Shown here: positions 47,276 through 58,386 of the stretch, piece by piece
Numbering within the stretch: the stretch's first letter is position 1
Layout: each line of letters begins with the position of its first letter
Program-made: the position numbers and the translations under genes
The notes under the pieces: model-generated
Database searches by the model: none
The model's input: only the letters and a program-made list of their open reading frames with translations
What the model was told of the DNA's origin: nothing
DNA from: Mytilus edulis
Taxonomy: Eukaryota; Mollusca; Bivalvia; Mytilida; Mytilidae
Reading direction: 5' to 3'
NCBI RefSeq assembly: GCF_963676685.1
Contig: NC_092346.1
Span: 33,183,133 to 33,247,132, forward strand
Length of the DNA: 64,000 bases

Positions 47276-48619
47276 TCTAATATAATTATTGTAACTTCAT
47301 GAACTTGCAAGTGTTCTGTACAATCTTTGAGATAACGTCAGGATATTTGCCTAGTACCCAAAGCAACAGTATATAATATCAAGGTTGATAATCTTTTAAT
47401 TAAATTTAATTAAGCCATGTTTCAATCTCAGATATTTTGATGATTTTTTCACACGTTAAGGTAAATGTGTTCACACTTACAAATCATAACACGAGCTGTT
47501 GTGAGCTCTCCGACAGATCACATAAAAAAACCACAATTTTATGCAAAAGAAATTAATTACAAAATGGACGGCAGATGATACGAAATCAAATTAAAGCATA
47601 TCAATCAAATCTTCAGACCCTACAAAAACCAATCCCCATGTAGGAAGGGCCTCTCTATGTTTTTACTAAGGGGATTGTCGGTCACTCTTGTATACGATAC
47701 TAAAAAAAACTTACAAAAACACTGCAAAAGGTTTACGCCATAAACATTTCTTTTAGCAATTGCTTTCCAAATATAGGTATGCCAAAATGCAGAGAACGAG
47801 GACAGAAAAAATCTATATAAATATATACTGCATTTACATTTTCTTGCCTCGGCTCGTTGAATTTAAATATTTTCTAAATTGATCGAAAGAGGTGATACTT
47901 TTGGTCTCATTGAAAAAGGAAATTTAAAAATTAATGCCTTGATGAAGGTAGGGTTTCTAAATTACAATTCATAGAATTGTATAATAAATTGCCCAATTGT
48001 AGGTTATATCATACTTTTTTAATTAAAAGAATAAAAAAGAATGGGTCAAAAGGCTTATTTTTACGCTACAGGTTGTCGACATTGACGAATTTGTATAAAT
48101 TATGTATGGAAAACCCAATTGTCTGCATTAAAACGAAAACTACACATAGAATTTGAAGATAAAATATTAGAAGATAGCTCTAAAATTATGCTTGCATATA
48201 AAAACAGAAAAATGGGGTCATGGGACTCGTTTTCTTGCTAAATAATAAAATAGGTAAATTCCAAACACATTCTGTTGTAAAAGTAACTTTATCCGAAATA
48301 TCTGCCCTTATATTCGAGTTACCTCCCCTTATGTGGCAGAGTTGGAACAAATTAAAGTGAAAAAAGTTTTTCTGTTTTTTGTAAAATACAACAATAAATA
48401 TGATAAAACATGCCATTTTCTATATTTCAAAGAAAATTCTTACACATGAATTACTTACTACTCTCACAATTTGAACATTTTATTAAAGACCTAGACCGCT
48501 TGTTTTCTGGTATTTCAAAATCAAAGATGGAGGAAGATACCCTCTCTACCTTAAACAGAAAAAAATCGTATACAATAAGTTGAAGTTCGATTCATGGGTA
48601 CATCGGCAGTGTTAATATT
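47276..48619. other. Intergenic, no gene recognised
   Basis: No ORF of interest. The part 47930-48240 reads as if it once coded (short protein-like pieces in shifting frames such as LQFIELYNKLPNCRLYHT), perhaps another old LINE remnant, but I could not anchor a motif. The rest is AT-rich. Confidence 0.4.
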
Positions 48620-48950
48620 AATTTAAAAAGATGTGGTATGAGTGCCAATGAGACAACTCTCTATTCAAGTCACAATTTTCAAAGGTAAACTATTATAGGT
48701 TAAAGTACGGTCTTCAACACGAAGCCTTGGTTCACACCGAACAGAAAGTTATTAAGGGCGCCACAAATGACCAGAGGAAAACCATTCAAACGGGGAAACT
48801 AACGATCTATAAAAAAAGAGAAACGAGAAACACTTATGAACCAAATTAACTAACGACAACTAATGTACATCAGATTCCTAACTTAGGGCATGTGCAAACA
48901 AATGCAACGGGTTTAAACGTTCTAACAGGTATCAACCTTCACCCTTGAAA
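48620..48950 (+). repeat. Dispersed repeat A, full-length copy
   Basis: It has the same landmarks as at 25031, running on past 'acttagggcatgtgcaaa' to 'gggtttaaacgttctaac'. That tail parallels the 'ggggttaaacatg' tail of repeat B at ~19410. Bases 48951-49275 hold nothing identifiable and may be the 5'UTR of the following LINE. Confidence 0.85.
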
Positions 48951-49275
48951 TTGCGCATGCTCGGATGGGAAAGACGTGTTTATATATCAGGTCGAATCTT
49001 CAGTAAAATAATGTGAATAAGCATTTTGTTTTGAATTATCCAATGACAGGAAAGAATTAGTAAGTCATGCACAAACAAACTGTATAAACTGTATATAATT
49101 TGAGACTTTCAAAAGACATATAATTTGTTAAAACATAATGCACACCTGATACTCAGTCGAGTGGACCGAATGCCAACGTGACCATTGTTCTACAAGAACT
49201 TTTATTTTTATTAATGCCAGCAACTTATTAGATCATCTGTGTATTTAACTATGTAAAACGGATCTTTAATCCTTG

Positions 49276-50304
49276 ATGCAGAAATCTAATACTACAAACA
49301 GTGAATTTAAAAAGCGAAGACGTCGCCCATCTTCTCAACCATCCCCCCAAAATCTACAAACAGATAAAAAGCAAAAAACGTTTGATACAGACTCTGTGGA
49401 TATATTACACTCTTCATCTGATGAGCATTTATTTGAAACTAGCATGAGTAATTCCACAGCTGCACCTGTAGTAAGCATAAGTCAGGAAGACATTGTAAGA
49501 ATAGCACAAACTGTGAAAGAATTTCTTATTGGTGACTTACATAACCTTATTGATGAAAAACAAAAACCTGTTCTACGCGAGTTAAAAGAGTTAAAAATCA
49601 AATATGATGATCTTGACAAAAAAGTGGAAAGTTTTCAGGATATTATTACTGTTCATGAAAGTTCTGAAGTCAGCAACAATTTAAAGGCAGAAATAAAATA
49701 TCTTAAAAACAAATGCGATGACCTAGAGCAGCATAGTAGGAAATATATGCTCCGTTTTACAGGGGTTCCTTTCTCTTATGGTGAAAACACTGACAACAAA
49801 ATACTCCAAATCGCAAGCCAAATGCATGTCCAAATGTCACAGAGTGACATAGTAATAAGTCACCGCACTGGGAAGCAACATTCTGATCGTCCGCGCCCAA
49901 TCATCATTCGTTTATCCAGTCATAGAGTTAAGGAATCTCTACTTCGATTGAGCAAATTTAACAGAAAAAACCCTCAACTTGCTAATATATCCATTAACCA
50001 AGAATTAACAATGCTGAGAAGTAAACTTGCATACTATGCAAGATTTCTGGTACGAAACAAGAAGCTCAAATCAACATGGGTGGTCGACGGCAAAATATAT
50101 ATTGTAGACAACAAAGATGACAAACACATAGTACGAAATAATGATGATTTCATTGCAATGTTAGATGAGCTTGAAATTGAACCCCCAACCGAATGGTCCG
50201 AACAACCAGATGAAGCACCAGCTGCTACTAGAGAACGATTATTAACACATGATGATGATGCTATGTCTGTCATTACCGGAGATGTTGGAAACGGTGGACG
50301 CTAA
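49276..50304 (+). CDS. LINE ORF1 protein (nucleic-acid-binding, 342 aa)
   Basis: An intact frame. Features in order: basic N-terminus (KKRRRRPSSQPS), a charged heptad-rich coiled coil at ~90-150 ending in LEQHSRKYMLRFTGVP, an RRM-like middle (DIVISHRTGK, RPRPIIIRLSS), a C-terminal domain with INQELTMLRSKLAYYAR and WVVDGKIYIV, and an acidic tail. This order is that of L1-type ORF1 proteins, which form trimers and coat the element RNA. ATG 49276 is the first in frame; a TTG precedes it. No ORF2 follows within 800 bases. The likely ORF2 starts beyond the PIF/Harbinger insertion at 62127. What I cannot judge is whether this exact copy is transcribed. Confidence 0.88.
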   Translation: MQKSNTTNSEFKKRRRRPSSQPSPQNLQTDKKQKTFDTDSVDILHSSSDEHLFETSMSNSTAAPVVSISQEDIVRIAQTVKEFLIGDLHNLIDEKQKPVLRELKELKIKYDDLDKKVESFQDIITVHESSEVSNNLKAEIKYLKNKCDDLEQHSRKYMLRFTGVPFSYGENTDNKILQIASQMHVQMSQSDIVISHRTGKQHSDRPRPIIIRLSSHRVKESLLRLSKFNRKNPQLANISINQELTMLRSKLAYYARFLVRNKKLKSTWVVDGKIYIVDNKDDKHIVRNNDDFIAMLDELEIEPPTEWSEQPDEAPAATRERLLTHDDDAMSVITGDVGNGGR

Positions 50305-51131
50305 TAAAATTAACCATGTTCAGTTTGACTCTGTCTAATTTACTTTGTGTTTTTGTTGTTTTTTTGTTTTTTTTTATGTTATTTGCTACATCATACTGTT
50401 GTATTAATCATTCTATATTTACCTTTACATATTGAATTGGGAATGAATGTGTTTATACAATGTGTGTGGATGTGTGGGTGAGCTTATTTTATTTTGGCAG
50501 TAATATGTAAACTGGCGAGCGGGAATACATACAAAAACAAATCAAATCAAACCAAACCAATGATTTCCCCACTTTATATTAAGTGATGCAGTGATTCTTT
50601 GAGAACGAGTTGAGCGTGCATGTATAGGTGATCATTTTTTTTTTTGTCCTTTTGTAACACCCCCCCCCCCCCCGCCCCTTTTTTTCTTTTTTGAAGGTGT
50701 GTGACTAATTGAGACGGTATTTTCTAAATGATAATCACTTTATGAATTCAGATATAAATGAACAAAGGGTTACTCTTTCTTTGGATACTTCAAATTGAAA
50801 TTAAAATGTGCATTAATATTTCTCTATCGTGCATTGTGATCTGTGTACAATTTATTTATTTTCCTGTCATGGGTAAAACTCCCAAGCCAAAGAAAATGCT
50901 AAAACTTGTTTATATAATTACATTTTTGTTACTTACTGTTTATTTGCTTCCTTTTTGTTGTCCCGGCGTCGGATGTGTGAATCAGTGTTATACTTATCAT
51001 TTTCTTACCACTAATATTATTATTATTGTAGTGCTCCCAACATGTGTTTTGTTCTGTAATATATTCGTCTACACTAAATGTAAACAATGGGAAGTGACCT
51101 AAATACATATAGGGCACGTGTTGGGCTACAC
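50305..51131. other. Inter-ORF / untranslated part of the LINE
   Basis: It contains T-runs, a 16-base C run at ~50658, and a 114-codon very hydrophobic ORF (50758-51102) that I do not accept as a gene. It ends at the left terminal repeat of the PIF/Harbinger element. If the split-LINE reading is right, it continues at 61904. Confidence 0.45.
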
Positions 51132-51254
51132 TGGCTGTGTTCAGGTGAAAAACTCTAGTTAACTCTAGTGTAGAGTTGATCTAAAAATAACCTCATTATA
51201 ATATGCGCACGATCTATTTCGCCAAAACACTTTACTCTAGAGTAGAGTCTCAAC
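51132..51254. promoter_or_regulatory. Left terminal and subterminal repeats with CTCTAG clusters
   Basis: After the 19-base end come aactctagttaactctag, tgtagagttg and, 60 bases on, 'ttactctagagtagagtctc'. These short inverted words sit between the transposon end and the transposase ATG (51259). They are the natural candidates for transposase or Myb-protein binding and for the promoter. The right end shows a matching 'ctagagttaactctagag' (61867-61884). Confidence 0.6.
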
Positions 51255-51258
51255 AAAC

Positions 51259-53892
51259 ATGGATGATCCTGTTCTCATAACAATTTTGTGTGAAACGTTT
51301 TTAAATGAAAATGACCATTGTACACTCCCGATTCAACTATTATCACACAATAATGTTATGGGAGCCCTTTTTCAGTTACTGCACGGGAAACGCTGGGATG
51401 TACCTCGTATTGAAGGCTATTCGGAACGAGTTATTCCAAGGTTCATTACTGAGGACTACAGGGTACATTTTAGAATCAGCAAGGACATGTTTGAAACCAT
51501 TCATGAGGCAATTCAACCGAAATTAATATTTGAACACAGAGGAGGAAATGAACAAATATCGCCACGAAAACAGCTCTTACTTTTTCTGTGTTACATGGCC
51601 AACAATGAAACATTCACTCAGAGAGCTTGGACAGTACTTCGGAGTCGGGAAATCTACTGCACATGTTTGCATTGCAAGGGTTTTGGAAGCCTTTTGTGAA
51701 ATCTTTTTAGATGTATGTATACAAATTGTAGTAGGAATAAGATGTATTTTGTTTTTTCATCGTGTCCATTGATTTTTTTCCATTTTTTTTCCTTCCGTGA
51801 TAAGTAAATATTTATATATGATTTACAATATATTCAAACTTGTGTTATTACATGTGCCTGCTCAGCGTGTACATTTTATTATACATGATCTATTTATGAA
51901 CAAAATAGGAATTAATGAAATGAAGAAACCTCATTGATATAACACAAGTTTGAGATACAATGTACCCCTAGATTTTTATATTGATAAAACAAAAGTATCA
52001 GTATTAAATTAATTAACTTTATCAGAGACATATAATACAAAAATGACCACAAATTTTATACAGATCTACGTATACACATCCATACCAATCTGATTTGCTA
52101 GGCAACTATAAATGCATAGACCATAGTGAAATTCAAATTCATATTCAAAGTTTTATTTAAAGTTAATCATGTCAATATTATTATTCAGCAAACATTCATA
52201 ATACACAAGCTGTAATGAGCTACATGTATATTACACACAAATTGCATATCAACACAATTAATTCATACACTACAGCGTATTATCGTTGTTTAACATATTC
52301 ATTGTCATGATCATGTGTTTATCTGTATATGGTTCTATATGTATACTTGTGATATGTGTTGAATAATTTTACTTATTCAATGCCTTGTAAGCTTAATTTA
52401 ATGTAGGTAATCACTAAATTCTTTGCTATTGTCTTGTATATTTTCAGATAATACAGTGGCCTAGTCTCCAGAGGCAAGATGAATTATCAAGAGAAATTCA
52501 ACTTCTACATATGCTTCCAAACATCATTGGGGCAATAGATGGAACTCACATAAGGCTTAGTTCTTGTCCTTCTAATGACAATGACTATTACAATAGAAAG
52601 GGGTTCCCATCAATGCAGCTGCAGGTATGATAGTCATCTGAATTAATGCAATATCATATTCAAGACAAGACAAGACAATTTATTCTTTAAAACCACTGTA
52701 TACACATTGGTACAAAGAAACACTTATTGCCGATTTTTAAATTTTATCATCTCTTGACACAAAATTAAAACATACAAAATATAAAAGTTGCAGCAAAGGA
52801 GCTGTGTTCTGTGTCAATACTGAATAAGTTACAGATTTGAAATCTAAGGAAAAGAAAAGTTGGACAGTGTAACACACAAACACAAAGATACATTAACTAA
52901 AAGATTATAAAAAAAAGTACAGTTAGCCAACCAAAAATAGAACAAGACAGCATATATACTGAACTCCCATTGAAGGGCACAATTGGCTTGTCCTCTCAGA
53001 ATCCCCATCATACTGCAAGTTAGCCTGTTTTACACTCACTCAGGTACACTTCAAAATACAGGGATAATCCTATATATATAGTATATACCATGTGACATAG
53101 GTTACTAGCAGTTAATTTATTCCAATAGTATTGAAAGCAATGGATGCATCCAGGTTAAACATAAAACACTAACATGAGTAAAATTAGAAATACAATACGT
53201 GTACTGGTATATTTATATCACAATATTATGAGATAGAATATATAAATAAATGTCGCAACTCTGTCTCCTGATATCTCACATAAAATGTTCATTGTAATGA
53301 TGTACATGTAAGCAATATTTTGTTATGAGTTTTTCCATTATTTTTGTAAATAAAAAGTCTATTTTTTTTTATAACACAGCTAGTTGTTGACAACACCTTG
53401 AAAATTTTGGATGTATACAGTGGATGGCCAGGTTGTACACACGATGCTAGAGTTCTACGAAATAGCTCCTTGTGTAGAAGAGCTGAAGGTGGAGAACTTT
53501 TTGGACCAAATAAAGTTATAGTAGGAGACAGTGCTTATCCTGTTAAAAATTGGCTGATAACACCGTTTAAAGATAATGGTCACTTGTCAGCAAGACAGAG
53601 AAGATTTAACAAAGCACTTTCTTCCTTTCGTCAGGCTGTAGAGAGGACTATTGGCCATGTAAAAGGACGTTTCCGAAGATTGCGGGAGTTGACTATTCAT
53701 GAACCAAAACAGATAGTTCTTACTATTCTGGCAGGATGTATTCTACATAACTTGTGCATTATTGCTCACGAAGACATTGACCTGTATATTGATAGAGACA
53801 ATGACAATCACCCAAATAATTATGTAAACATTTTCCAAAATGATGTAGGTGGAGTTGAAATCAGACAGCAAATGATGGCCAATCTACCATAA
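51259..53892 (+). pseudogene. PIF/Harbinger DDE transposase (HARBI1-like), three exons, frameshifted
   Basis: Exon 1 is 51259-51712 (donor gat|gtatgt), exon 2 is 52448-52624 (acceptor ttttcag, donor gcag|gtatga), exon 3 is 53380-53892 (acceptor aacacag), all joins in phase 0. Exon 1 has the N-terminal helix region (FRISKDMFETIHEAIQPKL, PRKQLLLFLCYMANNETF), then must change frame near 51615-51630 to read SLRELGQYFGVGKSTAHVC; one extra base or two missing. Exon 2 carries the first catalytic Asp (IIGAIDGTHIRL). Exon 3 carries WPGCTHDARVL, the second Asp (GDSAYP) and the Glu (QAVERTIGHVKGRF), 37 residues apart by my count, then CILHNLCI. All three acidic residues remain. Without the frameshift it would be about 380 residues, normal for the family. 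Confidence 0.88.
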
Positions 53893-53953
53893 TTGTAATA
53901 AATAAACTTCAACTGTAACATGTGTAATGATTTCATTTTTTTTAATGTTATCT

Positions 53954-54095
53954 AGATAAAGGCAGATGTGGTGTGAGTGCCAATGAGACAACTCTCCATC
54001 CAAATAACAATTTAAAAAAGTAAACCATTATAGGTTAAAGTACGGCCTTCAACACGGAGCCTTGGCTCACACCGAACAACAAGCTATAAATCTGC
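53954..54095 (+). repeat. Dispersed repeat A, 5' part only
   Basis: It matches the first ~140 bases of the 25031 copy, up to 'aacaacaagctataaa', then stops. It is nested in the PIF/Harbinger element just after the transposase stop codon. Confidence 0.85.
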
Positions 54096-57000
54096 ATTAA
54101 CTTGTTCAATTTACAATCACACGTTAATGCAGTGAGTCTTGATTTATCCTTATAAATGTAAAGCTATATGCAAACAAAAACAAAATTCTACACATTCTAA
54201 GTACAAAGAAATTTGTTTAACATTATCACCTCAGTTGTGTTTTTAGTATTTTGTTGGAGTGTCAAGCTTATAAAATTTTGTGTTTATTGGTTTTGATTTT
54301 TATTGTTTTTATATTCTTTTAAACCACTGGCCTAGGATTGAGAGGGAGGGTTGAGTACTCACAAACAAGTTTTAACACCATTAAATGTACCAAGCCTGCA
54401 TCCTGTATTTTCAGTGGTTATTCCATGTTGTTATATTTTTTATGTGAAATACTTTATTTACTTTAGCATTTGTGACAGTTTTTGAATATTTGACATATTT
54501 CCTTCGCCATTAAGTGCTCTTTATGTGGTATGGGCTATTGCTCACTGTTGAAGGCCACATATAAAAAGAAAGGATTGATTGGTTGTTGGCTGCTTTACGC
54601 CACATTAGTAAAACGAAAGGACATGGGGGTAAATGTACACGAGACAATATCCCATCGTTTCAATATTAAAGTAAATATCTGAAAGACACTGTATGTTCTT
54701 CAACCATGAGACTACCTGTACATTGAAGCAAGCTCACTGATAAAGCAAAAAATAACTATCTAAGAACAAACACACTGAAACGATAATAACACATACCAAG
54801 AAGTTAACAACAAAACAAAGATATCCACTGAGAGGCAGTTGACAAGATCTGTACCATACCCTTATGTTCAAAAAGTGGAAACACTAAAAAAAAAAATAGC
54901 AAAGATACAATAATAACCAATACAGAATAAGAGCTTATTCAGCAGGTAATATCATAGAACCATCTAAGACAAGTTTGGTTAAAATATTCATAGTGGTTCC
55001 TTGAGTAATTAGGCCCAGTTTTAAACTATGCTCATCTATGGCGACCACCTTGGTTCTTGAACAGGTGTACACAATTCTGAAAGAATGCCACCCTAAGTAT
55101 CCTTCATGCAAAGTTTGGTTCAAATTAGCACAGTTGGTTCAGAAATCAATTGTGGACAGACACAAACTGTGATGGGGTGATTAACATGCCCTTTTTCATG
55201 TTTGGCACAGGAGAGCTAAAACAAATATCTAGTACACTACAGCCCCAACTGGTGTGGATAAATTCTGTCAATGTTATTCCATTCTGCTGTACATTTTAGA
55301 TTGCATATATGTAAACTTTACATTTATGAATGCAGAATCTGCTATCCAAAATTCCGTATAAATGCACTGCCAATGTATGTTAAGCATCAATTAATCTTCT
55401 TGATAAATGATCAAAGGCCAGTAATGACCCCTGTACTTGAAAATCAAAAGTGGTTCATCCTTTCTAGTGGTGAACTATTGTACCAAATTTGAAGCTGATC
55501 AGATGCAAGATCTTAAGGGCCTGTAAGATAGTTATGGACCAACAGTATGGGCTTTGCTCATTGTTGAAGGCCCTATGGTTACCTAATATTGTTACTTCCT
55601 GTGTTATTTTTGTCTCTTGGGGAGAGTTGTCTCATTGGAAATCACAACACCACTTTTTTTTCATATACCCTCATACATGAACCAATGTACTACTACATCA
55701 CCTTCATAATATTGTTGCCTGTGTGTAATAAATAAATTTTATAGCTCCACAAGAAATGCCTTAGATACGAGCTAAAAAATATTGAAACAAAATTGTTAAA
55801 ACTTTTATTTCAACAGAAACATAAACAAAAATTGTAAATTGGTACATACCATTGTACATTTTAAAAATAAATTTGTAAAGTAACAATAAAAAAAACATTT
55901 TGTATATAAAATGTATGTTTTTGGCGTATAAAAACACAAACAGTAAAAAACAACATTGTAGATGGCGACATTAGAAACAATGTCCATCCAGCACTACAAA
56001 GCCCTTATCAATTCATTTTTTTACGGTCCAAATGTTGGAACTCTTCAAAGAAATCTGAAATCCAAAGCCTTACTGCATATCTACACATCATTTGCACAAA
56101 GTAAAGAACAATGCCATAAATAAATAAAATTACTGAAACAAAAAATGAATGGAGATTTCAGAAGAAGAAAAAAACTAGTAACATGAGTAATTCGACAATT
56201 TTTATCTACATATAGTATTAAGGAACAATACTTTATAGAAATAAATTTGATGAAACAAAAAATGAACAAGGAGTGATGGAGACAAGGTAATCTACAAATG
56301 TAACACATGGAGGGACAGACACACCGATTACAAATATCTCTGAACTTCCTTTGAACATGTACAGTAAGAATAAAAATAGCACTAAACATTGCATAATGAA
56401 ATATTCAGCAGATTTACAGCTTGATAACAGTTTTACATCTAAAATGCAAAAGACCCAGACCTGACAAAAAAAATCACACCCAAGTTTGAGAACTATAAAT
56501 TTTACTCAGCTGAAATAAGTAAAAATACCCTGATTTTTCAAATTCGATTTATGATTACTTTTCTAAAACATGTAAAAGGACAATAGCTATAAGATGGGTC
56601 AATGATCCTTTTTTGAAATTCAGTTATATGCTTATCATCTGTACCCGACAGATTTTTTATATTTCATATTTTTAAATATTTTCTAATCATAAAGCAAACC
56701 CTGATCTTTGATCTCTCTGATCTAATTTTAGACATGTCTTTTCTGTTCTACAAGAAGACAAAAAATTGTAAATTGATACCAATTATGATTATTGTTATTA
56801 GAATTTTTTTTAAATTATCAAAAAGGTTGATATAAATCCCATGAAATATTTTGGAAACACCTAATATTTAACGTTTTTGAATAACTGTTATGTGAAATAA
56901 GACAAATGGCAAAATAGAAAACGATCAGAGTTAAAAAAAATTATAAAGATATATTTGATGTTACATCTACATCTGTTCTTCAGGGTGTTACCATTACAAA

Positions 57001-57720
57001 AAAACAATTATTTCTTTTATTATAATATCAACCCTTATACAACATACAATATTAAGGATTATGTACCCTTTAGAGCCCAGAACTTCAAAAGTGAGATTCA
57101 AACAACATTTTAAACAATTAAATCTGATTCATTTTAAAATTTTGATGAAAAAGCACCAAAATTATGAAATTACCTAACATTTTATAAACTTATAATATGC
57201 ACATTGTTTTCAATATAATTATGAACAATTGAGAAACATTAAGGTGGTAATTTACACTACAGGGAGATATCTCTGTAAAATCAGCAGAACGTTTTAATGC
57301 CCTTGTGTTCTTAAGGGAATATTAAGCTTCTCGGTGATCAAAATAAATGTTTGTCAAACTGCTATGTAACCAGTGTAATTTTTCTGATTAAACGGTTGGT
57401 TAAATTTTTTTGTTTTTTTTATATTTTTGTCAAAGGGTCAAAGTAAATCCTTTGTCAAAATTTTAAGAAAATCAAAAGAGCCAAATTACTTTTAGTTAAG
57501 GTGTTAGGTACCACCTTAATTTCATTAAAATCTGTCGAGTATGAATCTCTCAACATTTGAAGTCCTGGGCTGAAAAGGGGTATATAATCCCTAACCAAAG
57601 ACAATTCTCACAAGACTGCTTCTCTTTCAGCAAGGTGAGCTCAAAATGAAGTAACGGTTATCAATAACAAACAAGAATCAATAAGACCTTACATTAAATA
57701 TCAACATTGGTAAAAAACAA
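54096..57720. other. Interior of the PIF/Harbinger element, no gene recognised
   Basis: AT-rich with no protein-like ORF. There are traces of dispersed repeats: 54920-55500 reads like one ('aagtttggttcaaattagca', 'agaatgccaccc'), and 55555-55665 resembles the reverse of repeat A. At 56115-56275 a short motif ('gaaacaaaaaatgaa.') occurs twice. None of this explains the extra length fully. Confidence 0.4.
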
Positions 57721-58305
57721 TTATTCTTTATCTATGGATTTCTCCAAAATGTCCAAAAGTCTATCCATCCTTTTAATTCTATCACCATGCTGTTCTTTCA
57801 TCAAGTTCACGACATTGTTATTTGTGTCTTGAATTTCAGTTATTATTGTTGAAATTCTATCAGATTTACATTTTGTTTCCTTCTTCATTCTCTTCACACT
57901 CTCTTTTCCAGGCTTGGTAGATGATGATGTACCAGGGGCATCTTCATCGGCCGTACTAAATTTCTCCACAACAACATTTCCACTTTTTTTACTAGTATCT
58001 ACCATCACACAGGGCATTGTTGAAGCCTTGTTTCCATATAGCCTGTTAAATGCATCAAAATGCTTCCACGTACATCGGTTATTGCCTGTGTGATTGTTCG
58101 AATCCATTACTTCTTTGTATTTTTTTTAAAGATTTTTCCATTTATTGATAACCTGTTTACTAGAAACAGTTACTCCTTCCTGATTCATTTGTTTTACTAT
58201 TTTTCCCCACAGTGTATCATGTTGTTTTGTGCCATTGAATGCATCTTCCATATCTCCACGAATGGTCATCAATAACTTCTCTTCTTTTTCGGTCCAATTG
58301 TGGAT
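57721..58305 (-). pseudogene. Myb/SANT-like DNA-binding exon of the PIF/Harbinger element, one nonsense codon
   Basis: On the minus strand, after acceptor ttacttag, the exon reads WTEKEEKLLMTIRGDMEDAF...TLWGKIVKQMN...VINKWKNL-stop-KKYKEVMD. This is the three-tryptophan helix-turn-helix of Myb/SANT-like (trihelix-type) proteins, which PIF/Harbinger elements use for nuclear import and end binding. The TAA at 58126-58128 is probably a Lys codon changed by one base. The frame then runs open to 57721 through a Ser/Thr- and Lys-rich linker and a C-terminal helix. The first exon and start were not found; it may be an alternative 3' exon of the next gene, but the reading phase does not fit a direct join. 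Confidence 0.75.
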
Positions 58306-58386
58306 CTAAGTAAAATATAAATAATTTAATGGCATATGATCACTACCAGAAACAACATGTACAATTTTGAATATGTATATTTTATT

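Noticed and set aside
50758-51102. 114-codon hydrophobic ORF with several Cys
   Set aside because: AT-rich chance frame between LINE ORF1 and the transposon end; no conserved motif and no match to the known layout of ORF1 or ORF2.
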